NCBI GenBank assembly: GCA_964019335.1
Contig: OZ025738.1
Location: 338,772-402,771, forward strand
Direction: 5' to 3'
From: Diplonema japonicum
Taxonomy: Eukaryota; Euglenozoa; Diplonemea; Diplonemida; Diplonemidae
Length of the DNA stretch: 64,000 nt
Shown: positions 38,711 to 50,784 of the stretch, one piece after another
How the letters are laid out: each line of letters begins with the position of its first letter
Numbering within the stretch: position 1 is the stretch's first letter
The notes under the pieces: model-generated
The model's input: the letters and a program-made list of their open reading frames with translations, nothing else
What the model was told of the DNA's origin: nothing
The model's database searches: none
Program-made: the position numbers and the translations under genes

Positions 38711-38987
38711 CTGAAATGATGTTGTAAGTGGGAATAAAAAGCGAAAAAGTTAAAAACAGATGAAGAAGGATAAATACTGCATACGAAAACAGAGAGTTGA
38801 ATAGAAAAGAATAAAAGTGACTGACATCCTCAAGAGGAGCCTCCCACATACCAGGAATTAAGCAGAGGTTGCTTCCATGGCCCGTATCAGTCTATCGCCG
38901 GAAAGAATAATGAAAATAACAGAACGAAGTGAAAAGGAAAAGAGAAAAAACGGCCTGGTCGCCAGGAAGTGCTGGTTCAGACGCGTC
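38711..38987 (-). repeat. Intron-like repeat, tandem unit 1
   Basis: The inner part (GTATGTGGGAGGCTCC at 38,851 to ATCATTTCAG at 38,711, 141 bp) is complete. Upstream it shares the GACGCGTCTGAACCAGCACT block with the 30.5-kb copy up to 38,987, then diverges. Copies: 45,443-45,719 and 52,174-52,444; the last lacks 6 bp (AAAAGA). Confidence 0.65.
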
Positions 38988-39196
38988 AGGCCTTGCAGCA
39001 GGCTTTACTTGCTGATGTCGTTGAAATAGAGAATAGAATCCTCTTCTTTCGGACGGGCTCTTCTTTTCACACAAAAGCGTGCCCACTCCTTTTCGTATGG
39101 CTCTTGGAAGGGGGTGAACCCTGCTGCGTCTGCCTCTTGTGCAGTCGGGTTCTTGCCTATCCCAAAGGAACCTTGGTAGGAACTTTTGGAGGGCTT

Positions 39197-39838
39197 AAAT
39201 TAGGCCCAGGAGTGAAATAATATTTCTTATTTTAACCAGGGTCCCCGGTAAGGTGGGGATAGACCGGCGATCGCCGGTCTAAGCAATTCTTTTTGAAAAC
39301 GTCGCTGGTCTACGTAGACCGGCGAATTTCTAGTACCTGCGGTAGGCCATAAGGGGGCAGGGGTTGCCCCCTTTGTGAGGAATTTTTCTCTTTTTATTAA
39401 TCACGGGTGAGTGGTTTAGTCCGCATTGCATTGCCTGCACCCACTGAATAATAAACTGCTATCCGCAATTCCCTGCTCTACAACCTGAGAAACTGAACTG
39501 TCTATTGGTGATAAGCACGGAGGGGGCAGATGTTCCGAGTGAAGACTTCATCAGTTGCGTCATAAGACGGTTTCATGATATGCCGACAAGCAGACGGCAT
39601 GTGAACCTTACTGAGGCTGAGTTTCTGGAGGAGTAGCACAAACGTTCAGGGAGAAAAAAAGAAGTGTTCAAGCCAACGAGAGGCCCAATTAACGTTCACC
39701 CCTATTTTTATTTTTATTTTGAAAAAAAGGGTCAAAAAATCGGCCAAAAAGCACCACAGGTCTATCGAAAAAAACCCATTTTGAACCGGGGGCCCTGTTT
39801 TAACGCCATCAGAATTTTTTCACTCCTGGGCCTAATTT
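39197..39838. mobile_element. Candidate inverted-repeat (MITE/foldback-like) element, tandem unit 1
   Basis: A perfect 21-bp inverted repeat (core TTAGGCCCAGGAGTGAAA) bounds a 642-bp segment without a transposase. Inside are two short palindromes that share the GGTCTA/TAGACC block (39,260-39,281 and 39,308-39,321). A related GTCAGGAGTGAAATAAAGTG at about 39,870 just outside suggests a nested or repeated end. Target-site duplications were not clear. Copies: 45,929-46,570 and 52,654-53,295. Confidence 0.5.
39260..39281. repeat. Perfect palindrome pair inside the element
   Basis: The 22-bp palindrome has the core AGACCGGCGATCGCCGGTCT. Twenty-six bases on, a second palindrome, GGTCTACGTAGACC, sits at 39,308-39,321. 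Both could form cruciforms or RNA hairpins. Unit copies: 45,992-46,013 and 52,717-52,738. Confidence 0.8.
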
Positions 39839-40115
39839 CTTTTAGAAGCCGGAGCGTGAAAATAAAGTCAGGAGTGAAATAAAGTGAATTCCTATTTTCA
39901 CTCCCACCCATGAAAATTCTGCTGGAGTTAAATAAAAAAGTATGAATAAGGAATGAAAGAAAAAGCTTTCTGGTCCTCCCTTGCTAAGTGTAGGGACCGG
40001 GTCATCGGTGGGAGTGTTTTGGTTTCCTGCCGTTTTGCTCTCTGAGCGTCTCGTTTTCCTCGCAACGTAGGACCTGCCAGTGACGTGCCACCGACACCGT
40101 GTTGCATGAACGGCA

Positions 40116-40147
<32 letters not shown>
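40116..40147. repeat. (CGT)n trinucleotide run
   Basis: About ten and a half CGT units. On the minus strand all three frames are open around it (poly-Arg, poly-Thr or poly-Asp), so a real protein cannot be chosen with confidence; the poly-Asp frame (GDSDDDD...VPFMQHG) looks the most natural. The length is the same in units 2 and 3. Confidence 0.7.
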
Positions 40148-40326
40148 GAGTCCCCTGGCTGGTCCAGGTTCGAGTACGTTCGACCATGATGGACTGTGTC
40201 GACTGTGTTGGTGCTTTCCTCCGTTGCAGGGGGGCTTGGGACGACACGCCAAGATCCACTGGAAGCCTATTTGTTCTTTGTGTAACTTGATGGCCCTGTA
40301 GAGGTATGGCATCTTCGTCGCCTGCA

Positions 40327-41006
40327 AGTCACTTGCTAAGTGTTAACTAAGGTTGCTGTGAGGACGCATGGAGGGGTGCTGCAGAGTACTGGTCGCTGTC
40401 ATCCAAAGAGGCCTGCACACCGAGCCCCCTGAGGTTGCACTACGTGTGGTCATCCATCCCTCGCTTTGTCCCCAGCTGCTTTCAGCGTTTCGTCGTTATA
40501 TGCAAGCCGTCCTTGCTGGGGCTTCCCGAGTGCTTTTGTTCTTCTCTGCTCACAGCATTCCCCATCTTTCTTCTTTTTTTTTTTTTTTTTTTTTTTCCTG
40601 TACTTGCCTTGAAGGTGAACTCACAGGAACACAATAATAACACTCTTCAAAGAAAATGAAAAAAAGAAAAAATAACATAAAACCACGAAAAAAAAAAAGC
40701 AGCCCTGGGGGAGAATTTCTTGTTCATGCAAAAAAAAAAAAAATAAAAAAAAAAAAAGAAAGAAAAAGAAGAAAAGATTTGATAAATTTCGGTGTGTGGG
40801 TGGTGCTCACCGTACGGAGCCTGCAGAAAAAAAAGATATCTTTGAAGGGAACCTGCAGTGTGTGACAGAATCGCCTTAAAAGAAATTCACTATGATAGGA
40901 ACGAAGTGGTTAGCAACGGCCCGCAAAAAAAAAGAGATGAGATAAAGGAGGTTCCTACGTCCCCCTCGTCTCTACTTATAAAAAGAAACAAATGAAATGA
41001 TGGTGG
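40327..41006. repeat. Tandem unit 1: second copy of acceptor-linked non-coding segment
   Basis: 40,327-40,700 matches 36,503-36,930 in the same unit, up to the shared CTTAGCAAGTGACTTGCAG boundary. The rest includes a copy of the short dispersed motif (about 40,841-40,875). No gene is seen. Confidence 0.6.
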
Positions 41007-41240
41007 AAAAAAACCAATTGGAAAGCAATAAATCAGAAATAAAAATCGTTGAAAGAAGCAAAGTTGAAACAAAAAAAAACAGAGAAAAAAAACTCAATGT
41101 GCAGGACAAACCAAAAGAAATATAAATGAATGATAATGGAAAAAACAATTTGGAAAGCAATAAATCAGAATAGCAGGCCGACCCGCCTGCAAACCCGTGC
41201 CACTTGCACAGAGCCAGATTTTCAAGTGTAGGAGTGAAAA

Positions 41241-42419
41241 CTAATATTTCACTTTATCAGACGCAGTGGGATGGGGGAGAGGTTCTTCACTACACTGCAC
41301 AGGCACTGCTTGCAGGAGCGACTCGCCAGGCATCGGTACCTCTTCCTCCTTTTCGGCAGGAGGTGCAGGGGTTGCGGTGTCATCTGAAACACTTACCCCA
41401 GGTGGCACCCTAGACTTTAAAAGCCTCTTAATAGCATCAGTGCCTCCTCTCAAGTTGATGGTTTCTAGTTTTTCGCACCGTGACAAGAAGTAATGACCAA
41501 TACAAGAAAGATTGGTCATCCCATTCAAGTCGATGGTTTCTAGTTTTCTGCACCCTGACAAGAAAGAATTACCAATGGAAGAAAGATTGGTCCCATTCAA
41601 GTTGATGGTTTCTAGTTTTTTGCACCCTGACAAGAAGCAATAACTAACAGAAGAAAGATTGGTCATCGCATTCAGGTTGATGGTTTCTAGTTTTTCACAA
41701 TCTGACAAGAAGCAATGACCAACAGAAGAAAGATTGGTCATCGCATTCAGGTTGATGGTTTCTAGTTTTTCACAATCTGTCAAGAAGCAATGACCAATGT
41801 GATAAATATTGGTCATCGAATTCAAGTCGATGGTTTCTAGATTTCTGCATTCTCTTAAAAAATTAGGATTAATGGTGGAAACATTGGGGAGGATGAGAGA
41901 GACAGACGTCAGGTGGTTGCATTTCCGAAGAAAACCCTCGTCTATACTTGTAACACAGCCTGTGGAGTCGGTGACAACGAGGAACTGAAGTCCAGAAGGA
42001 AGGTCACTGCTGCTCATGGACAAGACTTCGACAGCTGGAGAGTCCCCCACCTCCACCACCAGAACAAGCTCAGGGTCAGCTGACACAAGACCCTCAAGCT
42101 CAGAAACCAATCCTGAGTTCTCGTCCTTCAACTCATGCAGACGAACTGTTCTCTTATGCTCTGCCTCCACATGGACCATGGAGCCCTCCACAAGCCCAAG
42201 TTGCTGAAGCTCTTCACCGCCTTTCATGTCAAGGACCTCACCCTCCCAAACCAGTTTGAACTTGCCTTCGAGTAAACCAGCAGCACACCCCGCCTTCTTG
42301 TACAGGCTCCCCACTGTCTCCTTCCCCGACACTTCCACATCGTGAACCCCGCCTCCCGTCTTCACGAACACTGTCATATCGTTCACCCCTTCATCTGATC
42401 TCTTTCTCTTTCTGTTCAT
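41241..42419 (-). CDS. Ubiquitin-like-LRR protein, tandem unit 2
   Basis: The product is identical in all 392 residues to the unit 1 product, with the same leader and acceptor. Pseudogene partners in this unit lie at 42,921-43,233 and 44,054-44,867. Confidence 0.9.
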   Translation of the reverse strand: MNRKRKRSDEGVNDMTVFVKTGGGVHDVEVSGKETVGSLYKKAGCAAGLLEGKFKLVWEGEVLDMKGGEELQQLGLVEGSMVHVEAEHKRTVRLHELKDENSGLVSELEGLVSADPELVLVVEVGDSPAVEVLSMSSSDLPSGLQFLVVTDSTGCVTSIDEGFLRKCNHLTSVSLILPNVSTINPNFLRECRNLETIDLNSMTNIYHIGHCFLTDCEKLETINLNAMTNLSSVGHCFLSDCEKLETINLNAMTNLSSVSYCFLSGCKKLETINLNGTNLSSIGNSFLSGCRKLETIDLNGMTNLSCIGHYFLSRCEKLETINLRGGTDAIKRLLKSRVPPGVSVSDDTATPAPPAEKEEEVPMPGESLLQAVPVQCSEEPLPHPTASDKVKY

Positions 42420-42920
42420 GTTCTTTTTTTTTCGTTCTTTTCCCCCCAAACACTTCTTGTTTTGTTTTTATTTTCCCTGTGTGCTTGTCGTGAAGGCTTC
42501 AGAAAAAGTAGATCTTGTATACCACAAACGTGACTTTGATTTTAGTGGGGCCTGTCCTATCAGGCCAAAAATAATAAAAATAGTTTTTTGTATTGTTCTG
42601 TAAAAAGTCCCAAGTATGGTCCAAAATCCGAAAAAAGTACATAATTTATACAGCACACTAAATCCCCAGACGCTGAACAATATAAATACAAATCCGGTAG
42701 TACTATTCCTTGGTATGCGTTCTTTTTCTTTCAATCGATTGTTATATGTACTTATAAAATACAGCGCGCATTCGACGGCACTGATCAAGCGACTGGCACC
42801 TTCCACTCAATAGTACTATTCCACGATTCAGGGAAGGAAAAGGTAAAGAAACGAAGAACGAAATGAAAAGAGGAGGGGGGGATATAAGATTGATTTCTGG
42901 CATGCGTGCGATGTCCCAAG

Positions 42921-43233
42921 CTACAAAGCCAATGCGTGCACTACGTCATCATCAGAGGAGTCGGTGTCAGAACATAAGAATCTTTCCTTCCTTAGCGGGT
43001 GCAGGGGGATGGGGGAGAGGTTCTTCACTTGACTGCACAGGCACTGCTTGCAGAGCGACTCGCCAGGCATCGGTACCTCTTCCTCCTTTTCGGCAGGAGG
43101 TGCAGGGGTTGCGGTGTCATCTGAATAATTTACCCCTGGTGGCACCTTTGCTTTTAAAAGCCTCTTAAAAGTATCAGTGCCTCCTCTCAAAACGATGGTT
43201 TCTAACTTGTTGCACTCTGACAAGAAGCGATCA
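42921..43233 (-). pseudogene. LRR tail fragment, tandem unit 2
   Basis: Identical copy of 36,186-36,498, starting at the same CTTGCAG boundary. Confidence 0.7.
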
Positions 43234-43513
43234 CTGCAAGTCACTTGCTAAGTGTTAACTAAGGGTACCGTGAGGGAGTAGTGCTTTGAGTAGGTTTGCC
43301 AGAGGCAATTGAGAAACGCCCACGTCGAGGCCTCATCGTCGTCGGTCGCTGTCATCCAAAGAGGCCCGCATGCTGAGCCCCCCCTGAGGTTGCACTACGT
43401 GTGGTCATCCATCCCTCGCTTTGTCCCCAGCTGCTTTCAGCGTTTCGTTATATGCAAGCCATCCTTGCCAGGGCTTCCTGAGTGCTTTTGTTCTTCTCCC
43501 CACAGCATTCTCC

Positions 43514-43575
<62 letters not shown>

Positions 43576-44053
43576 GTTTTTCTTCTTTCTTGTACCTGCC
43601 TTTGAAGGTAAACCCACAGGAACACAATAATAATACTCTTCATAAAAGAAAATGAAGGAATGAAGGAAAAATAAAAAGAAAAAAAAACAGCCTTGGGAAG
43701 AAGAAAATACACTGAATCGAAAAAGAAGGGAAAACGAAGACAGATCAGTCGGGTCCCACAGTGGGATGCCAATCGGCAAACCAACCTGGCCTTGACCCAC
43801 CCACCTGCAAGCCCCCAGCCCATAACCCCTAAAAACCCATCAAGGACACCTTCACCTACATCTCACATTCGCTGCGGCTCCCCACCCTTTTATCAGGGCA
43901 CTGGTGCCACAGCAAAAGAAAAAGAGAGAAAAAAATACAAATGAAATGATAGTAGAAAAAACAATTTGGAAAGCAATAAATCAGAATAGCAAGCCGACCT
44001 GCCTGCAAACCCGTGAATAGCCACTTGCACAGAGCCAGATGCAAACTAATATT

Positions 44054-44867
44054 TCACAGTGGGGTGGGGAGAGGTTCTTCACTAGACTGCACAGGCACTG
44101 CTTGCAGGAGCGACTCGCCAGGCATCGGCACCTCTTCCTCCTTTTCGGCAGGAGGTGCAGGGGTTGCGGTGTCATCTGAAACACTTACCCCTCGTGGCAC
44201 CTCAGCCTTAAAAAGCTTCTTAAAAATGTATCAGTGCCTCCTCTCAAAACGATGGTTTCTAATTTGTTGCACTCTGACAAGAACTCATCACCAATGAAAT
44301 AAAGATTGGTCATTGCAGTCAAGTTGATGGTCACAAGTTTTTTGCACCCACACAAGAAGTAATGGCCAATGGAGTAAATATTGGCCATCGCATTTAGGTT
44401 GATGGTTTCAAGTTTTCGCACCCACACAAGAAGTGATCACCAATAGAATTAAGATTCGTCATCCCATTCAGGTTGATGGTTTCTAGTTTTTGCACCCATA
44501 CAAGAAGCCATCAGGAATGGATTTAAGATTGGTCATCTCATTCATGTTGATGGTTTCTAGTTTTTTGCACCCTCTTATGAAGTAATCACCGATGGAAGAA
44601 AGATTGGTCATCTCATTTAGGTTGATGGTTTCTAGTTTTTCGCACCCTGACAGGAAGTGATTACCAATGGAAGAAAGATTGGTCATCGCTTTCAAGTCAA
44701 TGGTTTCTAGTTTTTCGCACCCAAACAAGAAGTAATCACCAATGGAATTAAGACAGGTCATCGCATTCAAGTTAATGGTTTTAATTTTTTCACACCCACA
44801 CAAGAAGCCATAACCAATGGAATAAATATTGGTCATCACATTCAAGTTGATGGTTTCTAGTTTTGTG
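44054..44867 (-). pseudogene. N-terminally truncated LRR pseudogene, tandem unit 2
   Basis: Identical copy of 37,322-38,135 with the same three frame lesions. Confidence 0.8.
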
Positions 44868-45928
44868 GTAAAAAAAAAAGAAATAAGTCGAAGTAATAAG
44901 GATAGGGAAAGAAATTCAGTACGATAGGAAAAGAAGTGGTTAGCAACGGCCCACACAAAAAAGACAATTCAATAAAAAAAAAGTGTACTCGCGAACAGGG
45001 GATTTCGGACAGATCACTGTATGGTAACTGAAATGATTTTAAATTAGAATAGAGAAGCGAAAAAAAAGCGAAAAAATAGATAAAAAGGGGTGGAAAAGAA
45101 TAAATACTGCATACGAAAACAGGGAGTCGTAGTAAGTAACACTGCCAGAAAAACCACAAAAAAGGATGGCAAAATTTGAGTGGGTGGGAGGTACAGGTGG
45201 TACCAATTACAACAGGTGTCGGATATGTGCCTCGGTAGTGCACATGTTTCCTGCGAACATCAACGCTGCATAAGCGTGGCGGACGATGCCATACCTCGGT
45301 GCTAAAGAATTCTGTCATTTGCTCTTGGGTAAAGTTGACTTGAGGGGGACCTTTAGTCGGGGGTGGTCTTGCAACTGCTTGTTGTAATTCCTCTTCACAA
45401 CCGAGTTTAGCCTTGAATAAGCCGTCCGGACTGAACGGGCAGCTGAAATGATGTTGTAAGTGGGAATAAAAAGCGAAAAAGTTAAAAACAGATGAAGAAG
45501 GATAAATACTGCATACGAAAACAGAGAGTTGAATAGAAAAGAATAAAAGTGACTGACATCCTCAAGAGGAGCCTCCCACATACCAGGAATTAAGCAGAGG
45601 TTGCTTCCATGGCCCGTATCAGTCTATCGCCGGAAAGAATAATGAAAATAACAGAACGAAGTGAAAAGGAAAAGAGAAAAAACGGCCTGGTCGCCAGGAA
45701 GTGCTGGTTCAGACGCGTCAGGCCTTGCAGCAGGCTTTACTTGCTGATGTCGTTGAAATAGAGAATAGAATCCTCTTCTTTCGGACGGGCTCTTCTTTTC
45801 ACACAAAAGCGTGCCCACTCCTTTTCGTATGGCTCTTGGAAGGGGGTGAACCCTGCTGCGTCTGCCTCTTGTGCAGTCGGGTTCTTGCCTATCCCAAAGG
45901 AACCTTGGTAGGAACTTTTGGAGGGCTT

Positions 45929-46570
45929 AAATTAGGCCCAGGAGTGAAATAATATTTCTTATTTTAACCAGGGTCCCCGGTAAGGTGGGGATAGACCGGC
46001 GATCGCCGGTCTAAGCAATTCTTTTTGAAAACGTCGCTGGTCTACGTAGACCGGCGAATTTCTAGTACCTGCGGTAGGCCATAAGGGGGCAGGGGTTGCC
46101 CCCTTTGTGAGGAATTTTTCTCTTTTTATTAATCACGGGTGAGTGGTTTAGTCCGCATTGCATTGCCTGCACCCACTGAATAATAAACTGCTATCCGCAA
46201 TTCCCTGCTCTACAACCTGAGAAACTGAACTGTCTATTGGTGATAAGCACGGAGGGGGCAGATGTTCCGAGTGAAGACTTCATCAGTTGCGTCATAAGAC
46301 GGTTTCATGATATGCCGACAAGCAGACGGCATGTGAACCTTACTGAGGCTGAGTTTCTGGAGGAGTAGCACAAACGTTCAGGGAGAAAAAAAGAAGTGTT
46401 CAAGCCAACGAGAGGCCCAATTAACGTTCACCCCTATTTTTATTTTTATTTTGAAAAAAAGGGTCAAAAAATCGGCCAAAAAGCACCACAGGTCTATCGA
46501 AAAAAACCCATTTTGAACCGGGGGCCCTGTTTTAACGCCATCAGAATTTTTTCACTCCTGGGCCTAATTT
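45929..46570. mobile_element. Candidate inverted-repeat element, tandem unit 2
   Basis: Copy of 39,197-39,838 with the same ends and palindromes. Confidence 0.5.
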
Positions 46571-46847
46571 CTTTTAGAAGCCGGAGCGTGAAAATAAAGT
46601 CAGGAGTGAAATAAAGTGAATTCCTATTTTCACTCCCACCCATGAAAATTCTGCTGGAGTTAAATAAAAAAGTATGAATAAGGAATGAAAGAAAAAGCTT
46701 TCTGGTCCTCCCTTGCTAAGTGTAGGGACCGGGTCATCGGTGGGAGTGTTTTGGTTTCCTGCCGTTTTGCTCTCTGAGCGTCTCGTTTTCCTCGCAACGT
46801 AGGACCTGCCAGTGACGTGCCACCGACACCGTGTTGCATGAACGGCA

Positions 46848-46879
<32 letters not shown>

Positions 46880-47972
46880 GAGTCCCCTGGCTGGTCCAGG
46901 TTCGAGTACGTTCGACCATGATGGACTGTGTCGACTGTGTTGGTGCTTTCCTCCGTTGCAGGGGGGCTTGGGACGACACGCCAAGATCCACTGGAAGCCT
47001 ATTTGTTCTTTGTGTAACTTGATGGCCCTGTAGAGGTATGGCATCTTCGTCGCCTGCAAGTCACTTGCTAAGTGTTAACTAAGGTTGCTGTGAGGACGCA
47101 TGGAGGGGTGCTGCAGAGTACTGGTCGCTGTCATCCAAAGAGGCCTGCACACCGAGCCCCCTGAGGTTGCACTACGTGTGGTCATCCATCCCTCGCTTTG
47201 TCCCCAGCTGCTTTCAGCGTTTCGTCGTTATATGCAAGCCGTCCTTGCTGGGGCTTCCCGAGTGCTTTTGTTCTTCTCTGCTCACAGCATTCCCCATCTT
47301 TCTTCTTTTTTTTTTTTTTTTTTTTTTTCCTGTACTTGCCTTGAAGGTGAACTCACAGGAACACAATAATAACACTCTTCAAAGAAAATGAAAAAAAGAA
47401 AAAATAACATAAAACCACGAAAAAAAAAAAGCAGCCCTGGGGGAGAATTTCTTGTTCATGCAAAAAAAAAAAAAATAAAAAAAAAAAAAGAAAGAAAAAG
47501 AAGAAAAGATTTGATAAATTTCGGTGTGTGGGTGGTGCTCACCGTACGGAGCCTGCAGAAAAAAAAGATATCTTTGAAGGGAACCTGCAGTGTGTGACAG
47601 AATCGCCTTAAAAGAAATTCACTATGATAGGAACGAAGTGGTTAGCAACGGCCCGCAAAAAAAAAGAGATGAGATAAAGGAGGTTCCTACGTCCCCCTCG
47701 TCTCTACTTATAAAAAGAAACAAATGAAATGATGGTGGAAAAAAACCAATTGGAAAGCAATAAATCAGAAATAAAAATCGTTGAAAGAAGCAAAGTTGAA
47801 ACAAAAAAAAACAGAGAAAAAAAACTCAATGTGCAGGACAAACCAAAAGAAATATAAATGAATGATAATGGAAAAAACAATTTGGAAAGCAATAAATCAG
47901 AATAGCAGGCCGACCCGCCTGCAAACCCGTGCCACTTGCACAGAGCCAGATTTTCAAGTGTAGGAGTGAAAA

Positions 47973-49151
47973 CTAATATTTCACTTTATCAGACGCAGTG
48001 GGATGGGGGAGAGGTTCTTCACTACACTGCACAGGCACTGCTTGCAGGAGCGACTCGCCAGGCATCGGTACCTCTTCCTCCTTTTCGGCAGGAGGTGCAG
48101 GGGTTGCGGTGTCATCTGAAACACTTACCCCAGGTGGCACCCTAGACTTTAAAAGCCTCTTAATAGCATCAGTGCCTCCTCTCAAGTTGATGGTTTCTAG
48201 TTTTTCGCACCGTGACAAGAAGTAATGACCAATACAAGAAAGATTGGTCATCCCATTCAAGTCGATGGTTTCTAGTTTTCTGCACCCTGACAAGAAAGAA
48301 TTACCAATGGAAGAAAGATTGGTCCCATTCAAGTTGATGGTTTCTAGTTTTTTGCACCCTGACAAGAAGCAATAACTAACAGAAGAAAGATTGGTCATCG
48401 CATTCAGGTTGATGGTTTCTAGTTTTTCACAATCTGACAAGAAGCAATGACCAACAGAAGAAAGATTGGTCATCGCATTCAGGTTGATGGTTTCTAGTTT
48501 TTCACAATCTGTCAAGAAGCAATGACCAATGTGATAAATATTGGTCATCGAATTCAAGTCGATGGTTTCTAGATTTCTGCATTCTCTTAAAAAATTAGGA
48601 TTAATGGTGGAAACATTGGGGAGGATGAGAGAGACAGACGTCAGGTGGTTGCATTTCCGAAGAAAACCCTCGTCTATACTTGTAACACAGCCTGTGGAGT
48701 CGGTGACAACGAGGAACTGAAGTCCAGAAGGAAGGTCACTGCTGCTCATGGACAAGACTTCGACAGCTGGAGAGTCCCCCACCTCCACCACCAGAACAAG
48801 CTCAGGGTCAGCTGACACAAGACCCTCAAGCTCAGAAACCAATCCTGAGTTCTCGTCCTTCAACTCATGCAGACGAACTGTTCTCTTATGCTCTGCCTCC
48901 ACATGGACCATGGAGCCCTCCACAAGCCCAAGTTGCTGAAGCTCTTCACCGCCTTTCATGTCAAGGACCTCACCCTCCCAAACCAGTTTGAACTTGCCTT
49001 CGAGTAAACCAGCAGCACACCCCGCCTTCTTGTACAGGCTCCCCACTGTCTCCTTCCCCGACACTTCCACATCGTGAACCCCGCCTCCCGTCTTCACGAA
49101 CACTGTCATATCGTTCACCCCTTCATCTGATCTCTTTCTCTTTCTGTTCAT
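47973..49151 (-). CDS. Ubiquitin-like-LRR protein, tandem unit 3
   Basis: The 392-residue product is identical to those of units 1 and 2. Pseudogene partners lie at 49,653-49,965 and 50,785-51,598. Confidence 0.9.
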   Translation of the reverse strand: MNRKRKRSDEGVNDMTVFVKTGGGVHDVEVSGKETVGSLYKKAGCAAGLLEGKFKLVWEGEVLDMKGGEELQQLGLVEGSMVHVEAEHKRTVRLHELKDENSGLVSELEGLVSADPELVLVVEVGDSPAVEVLSMSSSDLPSGLQFLVVTDSTGCVTSIDEGFLRKCNHLTSVSLILPNVSTINPNFLRECRNLETIDLNSMTNIYHIGHCFLTDCEKLETINLNAMTNLSSVGHCFLSDCEKLETINLNAMTNLSSVSYCFLSGCKKLETINLNGTNLSSIGNSFLSGCRKLETIDLNGMTNLSCIGHYFLSRCEKLETINLRGGTDAIKRLLKSRVPPGVSVSDDTATPAPPAEKEEEVPMPGESLLQAVPVQCSEEPLPHPTASDKVKY

Positions 49152-49652
49152 GTTCTTTTTTTTTCGTTCTTTTCCCCCCAAACACTTCTTGTTTTGTTTT
49201 TATTTTCCCTGTGTGCTTGTCGTGAAGGCTTCAGAAAAAGTAGATCTTGTATACCACAAACGTGACTTTGATTTTAGTGGGGCCTGTCCTATCAGGCCAA
49301 AAATAATAAAAATAGTTTTTTGTATTGTTCTGTAAAAAGTCCCAAGTATGGTCCAAAATCCGAAAAAAGTACATAATTTATACAGCACACTAAATCCCCA
49401 GACGCTGAACAATATAAATACAAATCCGGTAGTACTATTCCTTGGTATGCGTTCTTTTTCTTTCAATCGATTGTTATATGTACTTATAAAATACAGCGCG
49501 CATTCGACGGCACTGATCAAGCGACTGGCACCTTCCACTCAATAGTACTATTCCACGATTCAGGGAAGGAAAAGGTAAAGAAACGAAGAACGAAATGAAA
49601 AGAGGAGGGGGGGATATAAGATTGATTTCTGGCATGCGTGCGATGTCCCAAG

Positions 49653-49965
49653 CTACAAAGCCAATGCGTGCACTACGTCATCATCAGAGGAGTCGGTGTC
49701 AGAACATAAGAATCTTTCCTTCCTTAGCGGGTGCAGGGGGATGGGGGAGAGGTTCTTCACTTGACTGCACAGGCACTGCTTGCAGAGCGACTCGCCAGGC
49801 ATCGGTACCTCTTCCTCCTTTTCGGCAGGAGGTGCAGGGGTTGCGGTGTCATCTGAATAATTTACCCCTGGTGGCACCTTTGCTTTTAAAAGCCTCTTAA
49901 AAGTATCAGTGCCTCCTCTCAAAACGATGGTTTCTAACTTGTTGCACTCTGACAAGAAGCGATCA
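49653..49965 (-). pseudogene. LRR tail fragment, tandem unit 3
   Basis: Identical copy of 36,186-36,498. Confidence 0.7.
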
Positions 49966-50245
49966 CTGCAAGTCACTTGCTAAGTGTTAACTAAGGGTAC
50001 CGTGAGGGAGTAGTGCTTTGAGTAGGTTTGCCAGAGGCAATTGAGAAACGCCCACGTCGAGGCCTCATCGTCGTCGGTCGCTGTCATCCAAAGAGGCCCG
50101 CATGCTGAGCCCCCCCTGAGGTTGCACTACGTGTGGTCATCCATCCCTCGCTTTGTCCCCAGCTGCTTTCAGCGTTTCGTTATATGCAAGCCATCCTTGC
50201 CAGGGCTTCCTGAGTGCTTTTGTTCTTCTCCCCACAGCATTCTCC

Positions 50246-50306
<61 letters not shown>

Positions 50307-50784
50307 GTTTTTCTTCTTTCTTGTACCTGCCTTTGAAGGTAAACCCACAGGAACACAATAATAATACTCTTCATAAAAGAAAATGAAGGAATGAAGGAAA
50401 AATAAAAAGAAAAAAAAACAGCCTTGGGAAGAAGAAAATACACTGAATCGAAAAAGAAGGGAAAACGAAGACAGATCAGTCGGGTCCCACAGTGGGATGC
50501 CAATCGGCAAACCAACCTGGCCTTGACCCACCCACCTGCAAGCCCCCAGCCCATAACCCCTAAAAACCCATCAAGGACACCTTCACCTACATCTCACATT
50601 CGCTGCGGCTCCCCACCCTTTTATCAGGGCACTGGTGCCACAGCAAAAGAAAAAGAGAGAAAAAAATACAAATGAAATGATAGTAGAAAAAACAATTTGG
50701 AAAGCAATAAATCAGAATAGCAAGCCGACCTGCCTGCAAACCCGTGAATAGCCACTTGCACAGAGCCAGATGCAAACTAATATT

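Larger units (their letters stand above)
34272..41006. repeat. Tandem unit 1 (6735 bp)
   Basis: This is the first of three complete head-to-tail units. It holds a UBL-LRR gene (34,506-35,684), an LRR tail fragment (36,186-36,498), a 61-nt T tract (36,782-36,842), an LRR pseudogene (37,322-38,135), two intron-like repeats (38,296-38,400; 38,711-38,987), an inverted-repeat-bounded element (39,197-39,838) and a (CGT)n run (40,116-40,147). Confidence 0.95.
41007..47738. repeat. Tandem unit 2 (6732 bp)
   Basis: Same content as unit 1. The 3-bp shorter length equals the poly-T difference (58 against 61). No base substitution was noticed on reading, and all translated products are identical. Confidence 0.95.

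Noticed and set aside
39842-40327. Poly-Arg, poly-Thr and poly-Asp ORFs around the (CGT)n run
   Set aside because: All three frames are open because of the trinucleotide run; no frame shows a recognisable domain, so none is called a gene.
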